NCBI RefSeq assembly: GCF_002160895.1
Contig: NZ_NFLL01000010.1
Location: 1 to 64,000, forward strand
Length of the DNA: 64,000 nucleotides
Direction of reading: 5' to 3'
DNA from: Faecalibacterium sp. An122
GTDB taxonomy: Bacteria; Bacillota; Clostridia; Oscillospirales; Ruminococcaceae
Part shown: positions 7,166 to 14,270 of the stretch, in pieces
How the letters are laid out: each line of letters begins with the position of its first letter
How positions within the stretch are numbered: position 1 is the stretch's first letter
Translations under genes and position numbers: made by a program
Notes under the pieces: model-generated
What the model was told of the DNA's origin: nothing
What the model saw: only the letters and a program-made list of their open reading frames with translations
The model's database searches: none

Positions 7166-9283
7166 TCAGCCCCGGACCATCTTGCCCAGAGCGTTGCGGG
7201 GAAGGGGCTGGTCGGTGAATTCCACCGACGTAATCCGCTTGTAGAGAGGCAGAGACCGGTTGGTCTGGGTCACAAAGGCCCGCACCTCGTCCCGGACGGC
7301 CTCCCGGCAGGAAATCCGGGCGCAGATTTTGCCGTCCTTCTGCTCCACCAGCACCTCCCGCACCGCGGGGTTCCGGCTCAGCAGAGTTTCCAGCTCCTCG
7401 GGGCTGACGTTTTCCCCGCTGGGCAGAATCATCAGGTTGTTTTTCCGCCCGGTGAGGTAGATATAGCCGTCGGCGTCGATGCGGGCCAGGTCTCCGGTGT
7501 GGAACCATCCGTCCCGCAGCACCGCCGCCGTTCCCTCGGGGTCTTTGTAGTAGCCCAGCATGACGGCGTCGCCCTTCATGCACAGCTCGCCGTCCTCCAG
7601 ACGGTATTCCATGTCCGGGTCCCGCAGGCCCACCGAGGACAGATGGGCGGCGTCCTGGGCGCTGTTCCAGCCGCCGTCCCCCACCGTCTCGGTGAGGCCG
7701 TAGGTCTGGATGATGGTAAAGCCCTGGGCGATGAGGTCGGCCAGCATCTGGGGGTCGTACATGGCGGCCCCGCAGGTGAACAGGCGCAGCTTGCCCAGGC
7801 GGGCCCGCTTCCCTTTCATCACATCGTGGTGGATGGATTTCAGGAGGGTGGGCACCACCGCCATGGCGTCGCTGGGCATGGCGGCCAGGTCCCGGTAAAA
7901 GCGCCGCAGATCGGTGCAGAAGTGCACCGCGTTCCCGCTGATGCTCCAGGAAATCAGGCTGCTGAGGGCCGCGATGTGGAACAGGGGCAGGACGCTGAAG
8001 GCGGCGAACTGATAATCCTCCGGCAGGCCAAACTGGTGCCGGACGGTCTCAAAAGGCTCGGTAAACAGCCGCATGGGGGCAAAGAGGTTGCGCTGGCTCA
8101 GCATAACCCCCTTGCTGCGGCCGGTGGTGTCGGAAGTAAAAACGATCAGGGCCAGAGCGTCCTGGTCGGGGCATTCGGTCAGCTCGGCCAGTTCGGTGCA
8201 GCCTGCAAAGGCGTGGATGTCCAGCACCGTGCCCTTATAGTCTGCAAAGGCCGGCTCCCGGTCGGAATAGACGCCGTCCGCCAGCAGGCAGTCCACGTCG
8301 GCCCGGGCCAGCTCATCCGACAGCTGGGCCCAGCTCTTTTCGATGTTCAGGGGGACGGCCACCGCCCCCGCCAGAATGCACCCGAAGATGGCCACCCCGT
8401 AGGCGTAGCCGCTGCGGGCCAGCAGGCCGATGTGACGGCCCTGCACGTCGGGCAGGCTCCGCCGCAGATAACCCACCATCCGGCGGATGTCGGCGGCATA
8501 GTCCCGGTAGGTGACCTCACGGACCCCGCCGGCTTCCTCGTCATACCACCGGACCGCCACCCGCTGGGGCCAGGCGGACTCCATGTTGATGACGTTCTGA
8601 TAGACGGTGGAAATCCAGAAAGTCTGGTCCAGAGACTGCTCCATGGCCTCCCGGGCCCGGGCGGAATCCCGGGCCTCAAAGGCCGCCAGAATCTCCCGGT
8701 ACCAGTGGAGGGCCACCGGCACGCTCTGGCGCCGGGCGTTCTGCCGGTAGGAGGACTGGATGGCGTCGTCGATGATCTGGTAGATCTGCTGCATCATGTT
8801 GCTGCGGGTCAGCCGGGCCAGCATGCAGTGGAACCGGCTGTCCAGCCGGGCAAAGGCGGCCAGATCCGCCTCGGACCGCTCCATCTGGTCCAGTAGCTCC
8901 CGCAGCTGGGCGATTTCGCCGTCGGTGGCCCGGCGGCAGGCGATCTCACAGATGGGCCCCTCCACCATCCGGCGGAAGGTCAGGATGTCCTTCAGGGTTT
9001 CCCGGCCCAGATACAGCATGGGCACCAGCTGGTTCAGGGCGGCCCCGGCCTCGGGACCCCGGATAAAGGAGCCCTCGCCGAAGCGGGTTTCCAGCAGGCC
9101 CAGACCGCTGAGCTTCTGCAGCGCGTTGCGGACGGTCACCCGGCTTACCCCGAACTGGGCGGCCAGTTCATTTTCGGAGGGCAGTTTGTCGCCGGGTTTC
9201 CAGCTGCCGGACAGAATCTGCTGGCGCAGCTGGTCAAAAACCTGCTGGCTGACGCTGCTCTTTACCACTTTTTGAATCGCCAT
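7166..9283 (-). CDS. FadR/GntR transcription regulator fused to acyl-CoA/acyl-AMP ligase
   Basis: 705-residue single open frame joining two complete families. Residues 1-75 are a GntR winged helix (QILSGSWKPGDKLPSENELA, VSRVTVRNAL, FGEGSFI). Residues about 90-225 are an FCD ligand domain (LDSRFHCML, ALHWYREIL). Residues about 230-705 are an ANL adenylating enzyme with TSDTTGRSKG (383-392), YGLTET (528-533), GWFHTGDLARID, YLTGRKNNLMILPSGENVSPEEL and the C-terminal PRNALGKMVRG, whose Lys701 should be the adenylation lysine. The P-loop has Asp385 where Gly is usual, and the FCD domain lacks the usual last His. ATG 9283 is chosen for its AAAGGAG RBS over an in-frame GTG at 9313. It has its own promoter and lies 71 bp downstream of a membrane-protein gene on the same strand. 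Inferred role: a repressor or activator that makes or senses an acyl-AMP/acyl-CoA. Confidence 0.88.
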   Translation of the reverse strand: MAIQKVVKSSVSQQVFDQLRQQILSGSWKPGDKLPSENELAAQFGVSRVTVRNALQKLSGLGLLETRFGEGSFIRGPEAGAALNQLVPMLYLGRETLKDILTFRRMVEGPICEIACRRATDGEIAQLRELLDQMERSEADLAAFARLDSRFHCMLARLTRSNMMQQIYQIIDDAIQSSYRQNARRQSVPVALHWYREILAAFEARDSARAREAMEQSLDQTFWISTVYQNVINMESAWPQRVAVRWYDEEAGGVREVTYRDYAADIRRMVGYLRRSLPDVQGRHIGLLARSGYAYGVAIFGCILAGAVAVPLNIEKSWAQLSDELARADVDCLLADGVYSDREPAFADYKGTVLDIHAFAGCTELAELTECPDQDALALIVFTSDTTGRSKGVMLSQRNLFAPMRLFTEPFETVRHQFGLPEDYQFAAFSVLPLFHIAALSSLISWSISGNAVHFCTDLRRFYRDLAAMPSDAMAVVPTLLKSIHHDVMKGKRARLGKLRLFTCGAAMYDPQMLADLIAQGFTIIQTYGLTETVGDGGWNSAQDAAHLSSVGLRDPDMEYRLEDGELCMKGDAVMLGYYKDPEGTAAVLRDGWFHTGDLARIDADGYIYLTGRKNNLMILPSGENVSPEELETLLSRNPAVREVLVEQKDGKICARISCREAVRDEVRAFVTQTNRSLPLYKRITSVEFTDQPLPRNALGKMVRG

Positions 9284-9317
9284 CGTCGGATGCTCCTTTG
9301 TTCCATAATACACTCTT

Positions 9318-9346
9318 ATTGTAGCATCCGGCCGGCGGTTTTACAA
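9318..9346 (-). promoter_or_regulatory. Promoter and possible operator of the GntR-ligase fusion
   Basis: Minus strand: -35 TTGTAA (9341-9346), 17-bp spacer, -10 TACAAT (9318-9323). The spacer contains the palindrome CCGGCCGG, and the elements themselves form TTGTA...TACAA arms, so an autoregulatory GntR site could overlap the promoter. Confidence 0.55.
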
Positions 9347-9354
9347 TCCGGCTT

Positions 9355-9876
9355 TCACTTTTTGGCTTCGGAGTGGCCTGCGGCGGCGATCTTGTTGCCG
9401 ATGGAGGCGAACAGCAGAGAACCGCCCAGAATGACGGCGCCGCCCACCCAGAAGGTGATCAGCTGGGAGCCGATGATGGCGGGGGTGATCTCCTCAAAGT
9501 TGACGGTGGCCACCGTCAGATAGGCAAAGGCCACGTTGTTGCAGACCACGGGGCAGACGGTGCCGCCCAGGATGATGACGGTGAGGATGACGCCGATGCT
9601 GAGGGCGAATGCACCCAGCAGGCCCATGTAGGGAGCCAGGCCGAAGGTGCCGGCATAAAGGGCCAGCGCTGCCACCAGACCCAGGGTGCCGCCGGCGAAA
9701 ATCATGGGAATGTTCTTCATGTCTGCGCCCAGGGCGAAGAAGAAGATGGTGACGAAGTACAGGGGCCAGCCGGCAATGCCCAGGGCGACGGCGGCCACGT
9801 TGACAATGAAGATCCAGACCAGCACGCTGGCGGTCACGATGACGTGATGACGGTCAGGTTTTTGGAAAATGGACAT
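9355..9876 (-). CDS. DUF1097-like integral membrane protein
   Basis: 173-residue hydrophobic protein with five to six predicted membrane helices (for example VTASVLVWIFIVNVAAVA, IFAGGTLGLVAALALYAG, IGVILTVIILGGTV, LITFWVGGAVILGGSLLF). Length and pattern resemble the DUF1097/YcdZ family, whose function is not settled; transport is a guess. The gene lies 71 bp upstream of the GntR-ligase fusion on the same strand and has its own strong promoter carrying a perfect palindrome. It is therefore the most likely target, or partner, of that regulator. Confidence 0.7.
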   Translation of the reverse strand: MSIFQKPDRHHVIVTASVLVWIFIVNVAAVALGIAGWPLYFVTIFFFALGADMKNIPMIFAGGTLGLVAALALYAGTFGLAPYMGLLGAFALSIGVILTVIILGGTVCPVVCNNVAFAYLTVATVNFEEITPAIIGSQLITFWVGGAVILGGSLLFASIGNKIAAAGHSEAKK

Positions 9877-9941
9877 AAGGCTCCTCCTATGGATGCACAG
9901 CCGCCCTCCATCGGGCGCCGCATGCAGGTTTTTCTCGGTCT

Positions 9942-9993
9942 ACCTGTAATACAGGTGCTTCAACAGGATACCATGTATACCTTTCGGTGTCAA
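9942..9993 (-). promoter_or_regulatory. Promoter plus palindromic operator candidate upstream of DUF1097-like gene
   Basis: Minus strand: -35 TTGACA (9988-9993), 17-bp spacer, -10 TATCCT (9965-9970). About 10 bp downstream is a perfect 6-3-6 palindrome, ACCTGT-AAT-ACAGGT (9942-9956), placed where a repressor would block initiation. Its length suits a GntR dimer; the link to the neighbouring GntR-ligase is inference. No gene is seen in 9877-10212. Confidence 0.6.
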
Positions 9994-10158
9994 TCCTTTC
10001 CCCAGATTTTTACCGCCCGGGCGAAAAAAGGTTGTTTTCTCCCCTGCCCGGCGTCCGGCGCCCCGGAAAAAGGGGCGGTTTGGGGCCGGCGGCCGGGGAC
10101 TTTGGTGACTCTGGCTCACCATACAACCCCCTGACCCGGCAAAAATCGGGAAAAGCCC

Positions 10159-10188
10159 TTGCCCTTTGCCCCGGGATGTGCTTATAAT
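10159..10188 (+). promoter_or_regulatory. Promoter of the half-size EamA gene
   Basis: TTGCCC (10159-10164), 18-bp spacer, TATAAT (10183-10188), about 25 bp before the coding start. Confidence 0.5.
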
Positions 10189-10212
10189 GGGCGTAGAAAG
10201 AAGGCATTTTCC

Positions 10213-10626
10213 ATGTGGTTTTTCTTCGCATTGGGGTCGGCAGTGTTTGCGGCCCTGACCTCCATCCTGGCAAAAGTCGGCATCGAAGGGGTGAACTCCA
10301 CCCTGGCCACCGCCGTCCGCACCGGCGTGGTGCTGGTGATGTCCTGGGGCATGGTGTTCCTCACCAATACCCAGGGCGGCCTGAAGGACATCAGCCCCCG
10401 CAGCTGGATGTTTCTGGTTTTGTCCGGCCTGGCCACCGGCGCGTCCTGGCTGTGCTATTACCATGCCCTCCAGATCGGCGACGCGTCCATGGTGGTGCCG
10501 GTGGACAAACTCAGCGTGGTGATTACCCTGGTGCTGGCCTTTGTGTTTCTGCACGAGCCCTTCACCGCCAAGTCCCTGGTGGGCTGCATCCTCATCACCG
10601 CAGGCACCCTCTACATGGTCCTGTAA
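10213..10626 (+). CDS. Single-domain EamA/DMT-family transporter
   Basis: 137-residue membrane protein with five hydrophobic segments: the start MWFFFALGSAVFAALTSILA, then TAVRTGVVLVMSWGMVF, WMFLVLSGLATGASWLCYY, VVITLVLAFVF and LVGCILITAGTLYMVL. It covers only one EamA repeat, whereas usual members have two (about 300 residues), so it probably works as a dimer, like SMR-type or YqxL/YnfA-size transporters. ATG 10213 follows AAGAAGG. It is flanked by a promoter at 10159 and a bidirectional terminator. Substrate unknown. Confidence 0.8.
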   Translation: MWFFFALGSAVFAALTSILAKVGIEGVNSTLATAVRTGVVLVMSWGMVFLTNTQGGLKDISPRSWMFLVLSGLATGASWLCYYHALQIGDASMVVPVDKLSVVITLVLAFVFLHEPFTAKSLVGCILITAGTLYMVL

Positions 10627-10644
10627 TAACGGCATGAAAACACA

Positions 10645-10682
10645 AACCGCCCCCGCTGCCATAAGGCACAGCGGGGGCGGTT
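10645..10682. terminator. Bidirectional terminator between convergent genes
   Basis: Perfect 13-bp stem ACCGCCCCCGCTG / CAGCGGGGGCGGT with short T-rich flanks on both sides. It separates the plus-strand EamA gene from the minus-strand MarR gene. Confidence 0.8.
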
Positions 10683-10707
10683 GTACTGTTTTGGGTGGGG
10701 TTGGCTG

Positions 10708-11238
10708 TTATTCTGCGCACTCCGGTGCAGCACCGGCATCGGGCGCAGCGGCGGGCGACTCGGGCCTGGCCTGCCGGATGGGGGCGGCGGCCTTGGTGGC
10801 GGGCAGCTGCAGCTCGGGCATCAGCTCATCGTTGATGATGGTCAGCATTTCTTCCATTTTGGCCACATCTTCGGGTGAGAACCGTTCCCGCACCCGCTCG
10901 ATGACGGTGTGCAGGTAGGAGTAACTGATGCTGTAGTAGTCGATATACTTCTGGGTGGGGCGCAGATGATACTCCCGCCGGTCGGTGGTGGATTGGATCT
11001 TTTCCACGTAGCCCTTGCGGACCAGGCTGCCGATCTTATAGGCGGCGTTGGGGGTGGAAATCTGCATCATGCGCGAAAACTCGGCGATGGTTGGTTCGCC
11101 CAGGGCCATGATGCCCTCCATGCAGAAGGATTCCACAGTAGTGAGCGTGGCTTCCCGCGTGGCGAACCGATGAAATACCTTTTGGTAAAAGTGAAGCTTG
11201 AACTTGGTATAGACGGCCTGGAACGCGTCCTCCAGCAT
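10708..11238 (-). CDS. MarR-family transcription regulator
   Basis: 176-residue protein with a MarR winged helix: TLTTVESFCMEGI, the recognition region PTIAEFSRMMQISTPNAAYKIGSLVRKGYVEK, and the wing STTDRREYHLRPT. The C-terminal 40 residues are an Ala/Pro-rich tail not typical of the family. Start ATG 11238 follows AGAAAGGGGG. A TATACT -10-like box lies about 35 bp upstream. It is transcribed alone, and its target is unknown; autoregulation would be usual for the family. Confidence 0.85.
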   Translation of the reverse strand: MLEDAFQAVYTKFKLHFYQKVFHRFATREATLTTVESFCMEGIMALGEPTIAEFSRMMQISTPNAAYKIGSLVRKGYVEKIQSTTDRREYHLRPTQKYIDYYSISYSYLHTVIERVRERFSPEDVAKMEEMLTIINDELMPELQLPATKAAAPIRQARPESPAAAPDAGAAPECAE

Positions 11239-11338
11239 GGGTTTGCCCCCTTTCTGAGCGTATCTAAAGACAGTATATCATATTTTCGACCGGAGGGAAA
11301 GACCCTGCATGAGGAAAGTATGACCGCCGGCGGAATAT

Positions 11339-12391
11339 TTACTCCGCCGCAAAGCCCACGGTGGTGGGCATACCCTGCCAGGAAGTGCCGTCGGCCCGAT
11401 AAAAATGCCGCTGGGCCGACCCGTCGGCCAGGAGATAATCCACCGCAAAGACCTCCCCCTGCTGGACCGGCCAGGGGAAGTTATTGTAAGGCAGCACATC
11501 TCCGATGAGGGGCAGGGCCTGGACGTCCTCATAGGCGTCCTGAATCAGCCAGAAGGTTCGGGACTGGTACTGCGGCATCCGGCCGGACAGGTCCTGCACC
11601 GCCAGGCAGAGGGCGGAATACTCCTTCCCGCCCAGAGCGACGGCGGAAGTCAGGCCGGCGGTGGTGTAGTCCACCCCGGCGGTCAGATTCCGGGCCAGAA
11701 GGTTTTCCCCATAGATCTGCCGCAGCTGGTTGGCCAGACAGGGCACTGTCCCGGTGGAAAGATCGTTCTGATAGATGTCCGAATGGGCCGACCCGGTGAT
11801 GACCATGACGCTGGTGCCGGCGGGCAGGGCGTCAAAGGCTTCCTTGAAGTTGAGCACCATCTGGTTTTCCCGGTAGGCGCCGTCCAGGGTCTGGTAATAG
11901 GTTTTGCCCTGGCCGATGATTTTCTGGGTCAGGTCCCAGTCGGATGAGCCCATCTGGCCGGTGAGCATCAGGCCCATCAGATACCGGCGGCCGGTGGTGT
12001 CGTACTGGTGGCCCACGTCAAAGCCGTGGAACACCGTCTCGGGGCATTCCGCCTTGATGGCCTGGTAAAAATCCCAGGTGGCCTGGCTGTTGCCGGCGGT
12101 TCCTTCGGTGTCCTCGTACAGGCGGGTGAGGATGGCGTCATCCTCCGCCTTGATCCACAGGTTCATAAAGGCAGCCGTATAGGAGGGCACCTCGATGAAC
12201 AGGTCCCGCATCCCCTGGTTGTGATAAAAGTCTTTCCAGGCGGCCAGCTCCTGATCCAGATGGGCCTGGGTGGAGTGGTTTTCGCCGTAGAGATAGATCC
12301 TCCCTGTCCCCTGCTGGGCCGAAGCCGGCACAGCGGCCAGGGTCAGCAGCAGAAAGCAGAGGGCGAACAGTCCTGCAAATGCCTTTTTCAT
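11339..12391 (-). CDS. Secreted TraB/ChaN/EreA-like (Tiki superfamily) protein
   Basis: 350-residue protein with a cleavable signal peptide (MKKAFAGLFALCFLLLTLAA...ASA). The mature part begins with IYLYGENHSTQAHLDQE, matching the GExH motif of the EreA/ChaN/TraB/Tiki superfamily. Later His motifs GFDVGHQYD and VITGSAHSDIY are placed as in that fold. Superfamily members include erythromycin esterases, haem-binding ChaN and Tiki proteases, so the activity here is uncertain. ATG 12391 has GGAGGTT upstream; the frame is open further upstream, but that would bury the signal peptide. Transcribed alone. Confidence 0.7.
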   Translation of the reverse strand: MKKAFAGLFALCFLLLTLAAVPASAQQGTGRIYLYGENHSTQAHLDQELAAWKDFYHNQGMRDLFIEVPSYTAAFMNLWIKAEDDAILTRLYEDTEGTAGNSQATWDFYQAIKAECPETVFHGFDVGHQYDTTGRRYLMGLMLTGQMGSSDWDLTQKIIGQGKTYYQTLDGAYRENQMVLNFKEAFDALPAGTSVMVITGSAHSDIYQNDLSTGTVPCLANQLRQIYGENLLARNLTAGVDYTTAGLTSAVALGGKEYSALCLAVQDLSGRMPQYQSRTFWLIQDAYEDVQALPLIGDVLPYNNFPWPVQQGEVFAVDYLLADGSAQRHFYRADGTSWQGMPTTVGFAAE

Positions 12392-12509
12392 GGTGAAACG
12401 GAACCTCCTTTCCGATGGGAAAACCTCCCCGCCCGCATGAAGGGGCGGCGCGCCGGGCAGACTAGGGTGGATCTGAGAATGCATCTATGCTGGACCGTTC
12501 GCCCCAAAG

Positions 12510-12833
12510 ATGCAGCTGCAAGGCGCAGGAGCGCCGCACTCCTTTGTGGAATGCAAGCGACTGCAACGCGGCAGATGCGCTTTGGGGCAGAATGAGACAG
12601 TGTGGAGGTATTTTCAGATCCACCCTGACCTCACATTCACCGAAAGGGGGCGTATTGCCGCGCCGGATTACAGAGAGCTTTACTTTGAAATGTTCCGGGC
12701 CAGCGAGGCGGCCATCCGCCTGCTGCAGCAGGCCCAGGCCCGGGCCGAAGAGGCCTATCTGGCGGCCCAGCCGCCGCCGCTGGAACTTCCCGACGACCCG
12801 CCCGACGACCGCCGGGCCGGGCCGCCCTGCTGA
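12510..12833 (+). CDS. Small hypothetical protein, start uncertain
   Basis: 107-residue frame that I do not recognise. The C-terminal 75 residues look protein-like (a charged amphipathic helix YRELYFEMFRASEAAIRLLQ, then a Pro/Asp-rich tail). The N-terminal 30 residues overlap a hairpin-rich DNA stretch (12501-12588), and ATG 12510 has no good RBS. A GTG at 12600 would give a 77-residue protein but also has a weak RBS. It converges on the thioesterase gene, ending 3 bp from it. Confidence 0.35.
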   Translation: MQLQGAGAPHSFVECKRLQRGRCALGQNETVWRYFQIHPDLTFTERGRIAAPDYRELYFEMFRASEAAIRLLQQAQARAEEAYLAAQPPPLELPDDPPDDRRAGPPC

Positions 12834-12836
12834 AGG

Positions 12837-13223
12837 TCAGCCCCGCTTGGCCTGGGCCTTGGCGAAGAACTTGGCGTCGTCGATGACAAACCGCTGATGC
12901 ACCCCGTGGCCCACCGGGCCCTTTTCGTCCCGCATGGTCACCGAGAAGGTCAGCTTCCGGCCGTCCACCGCGATCAGCTCGCTTTCACAGGTGACGGTCA
13001 TTCCCACCGGGGTGGGGGCGGTGTGCTCCAGCGACAGCTGGGTGCCCACCGTGCCGCAGCCCGGGTCCAGCTGGGGGGCTACGCTCTCCCAGCAGGTCTT
13101 TTCCGCCAGGGCCGCCAGGGCCGGGGTGGCGAATACCTCCAGGGTCCCGCTGCCCATGGCGCGGGCGGTGTTTTCAGGGGTGACGGCCACAGATGCCTGG
13201 CCGCGGATTCCAGCTTCCAACAT
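12837..13223 (-). CDS. Hotdog-fold thioesterase, FlK-like
   Basis: 128-residue hotdog protein. Visible pattern: ENTARAMGSGTLEVFATPALAALAEKT near the N-terminus, GTQLSLEHTAPTPVGMTVT as the central strand-helix, and LTFSVTMRDEKGPVGHGVHQRFVID at the C-terminus. This matches the fluoroacetyl-CoA thioesterase-like family, which hydrolyses small acyl-CoAs. The FlK catalytic Thr-His-Glu set cannot be confirmed without alignment. ATG 13223 follows AAGGAGG. It is single on the minus strand, divergent from the metal-efflux operon. Confidence 0.8.
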   Translation of the reverse strand: MLEAGIRGQASVAVTPENTARAMGSGTLEVFATPALAALAEKTCWESVAPQLDPGCGTVGTQLSLEHTAPTPVGMTVTCESELIAVDGRKLTFSVTMRDEKGPVGHGVHQRFVIDDAKFFAKAQAKRG

Positions 13224-13399
13224 GATGTATTTCCTCCTTGCAGGGGCCGGGCCTTTGGGGCTGCGGCCCTGATTTTTTGTCTGTCTTAAGAATACCACAT
13301 TTTGGGCCCCGGCGCACCTGTTTTTGACCGCTTTTTCCAGGGAATTCCCGGCGGGGCGGAGTTTGTCAGAACATACGTGATTTTTTTATCATTTCCCTC

Positions 13400-13449
13400 T
13401 TGACTTCCCGCGGCGCGGTGCTATAATGAACACATGAACAGATGCTCAT
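13400..13449 (+). promoter_or_regulatory. Promoter and SmtB/ArsR-type operator of the metal-efflux operon
   Basis: -35 TTGACT (13400-13405), 16-bp spacer, perfect -10 TATAAT (13422-13427). Immediately after is ATGAACA-GA-TGCTCAT (13434-13449), matching the ArsR/SmtB 12-2-12 operator core (ATGAACA..TGTTCAT) with one changed base. It covers the expected transcript start, so a bound repressor would block initiation. Confidence 0.8.
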
Positions 13450-13475
13450 ATATTGAGGACAAAGGAGGATGCAAG

Positions 13476-13793
13476 ATGGAACAGCAGGCCAAGACCACAG
13501 CCGATGGGATGCCGGACGACGAGATTCTGTACGAGCTGGCGGACCTGTTCCGGGTGTTCGGCGACTCGACCCGGATCAAAATTCTGTATGCGCTCCACGA
13601 CCAGGAGCTGTGCGTGCAGGATATTGCCGCGGCGGTGGCCCTGAGCCAGTCGGCGGTGAGCCATCAGCTGCGGGTGCTGAAGGACTCCAAGCTGGTGCGC
13701 TTTCGCCGGGAGGGCAAGACCGTCTATTACGCGCTGGACGACGACCATGTGCGGAGCATTCTCTCCCTCGGGATGGAGCACATCGAAGAATGA
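13476..13793 (+). CDS. ArsR/SmtB-family Zn/Cd-sensing repressor
   Basis: 105-residue winged-helix repressor (LADLFRVFGDSTRIKILYAL, recognition region LSQSAVSHQLRVLKDSKLV, wing RREGKTVYYAL). The C-terminal helix carries Asp89, His91, His102 and Glu105. This reproduces the spacing of the alpha-5 zinc site of SmtB (Asp104, His106, His117, Glu120), so it is expected to sense Zn or related ions and release DNA when loaded. The alpha-3 Cys box of ArsR (CVC) is absent, though LCVQ has one Cys. ATG 13476 follows AAAGGAGG. First gene of an operon with a metallochaperone and a P1B ATPase. Confidence 0.92.
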   Translation: MEQQAKTTADGMPDDEILYELADLFRVFGDSTRIKILYALHDQELCVQDIAAAVALSQSAVSHQLRVLKDSKLVRFRREGKTVYYALDDDHVRSILSLGMEHIEE

Positions 13794-13823
13794 CACCAAG
13801 CGGATGGAAAGGACTGGTACATC

Positions 13824-14045
13824 ATGAAAAAGACCTATAAGATCGACGTGGACTGCGCCAACTGCGCCAACAAGATGGAGGCCGCCGCCCAGAAAACCCC
13901 CGGCGTCAAGAACGCCACCGTCAACTTCATGACCCTCAAGATGAGCGTGGAGTTTGAGGAGGGCCAGGACCCCAAGGCTGTGATGCCCCAGGTGCTGGCC
14001 AACTGCAAAAAGGTGGAGAGCGACTGCGAGATCTTCGGGATCTGA
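13824..14045 (+). CDS. Heavy-metal-associated (HMA) domain metallochaperone
   Basis: 73-residue ferredoxin-like HMA domain with the metal loop VDCANCANKME (CxxC). The Asp just before the first Cys is as in the DCxxC loop of ZntA, which favours Zn/Cd/Pb over Cu. It is a free-standing version of the domain missing from the N-terminus of the ATPase encoded downstream, and it likely hands metal to that pump. It lies 30 bp after the repressor gene, in the same operon. Confidence 0.88.
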   Translation: MKKTYKIDVDCANCANKMEAAAQKTPGVKNATVNFMTLKMSVEFEEGQDPKAVMPQVLANCKKVESDCEIFGI

Positions 14046-14270
14046 GAAGCGGTTTTCCACAGAACCGGGGGATAAAAGCGGCAGTTTTCCACTTTTTCCA
14101 CCGGTTTTTCCACGGTTTTTGAGGAAAACTTCAAAAATAACGAGAAAAAGTGGTTTTTGTTCCACAGATTTCTGGGGAAAACCTGTGGAATCTGTGGACA
14201 AACGCCGCCCTGTGTCGAAATGGTGTGGAAAAACAGGGCCGGACAGCCTGCAAAAGGAGGCTTTTGTGAT
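14046..14270. other. Repeat-rich spacer with DnaA-box-like motifs
   Basis: This 225-bp AT-richer gap inside the metal operon contains at least seven copies of TTTTCCAC or its complement. Three (TTTTCCACA at 14051, TGTGGACAA near 14194, TGTGGAAAA near 14223) match the DnaA box TGTGGATAA/TTATCCACA at 8 of 9 positions. It also has a perfect inverted repeat CCACAGATT/AATCTGTGG around 14162-14197. No gene is seen. dnaA, dnaN and rpmH are not in the window, so the main origin is unlikely; a DnaA-titration or regulatory site is possible. Confidence 0.45.

Noticed and set aside
7100-8896. 598-residue plus-strand frame opposite the GntR-ligase
   Set aside because: Low-complexity Gly/Val/Gln composition typical of antisense GC-rich frames, with no start signal.
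14046-14270. Chromosomal origin of replication
   Set aside because: DnaA-like boxes are imperfect and dnaA, dnaN and rpmH are not nearby; the spacer sits inside an operon.
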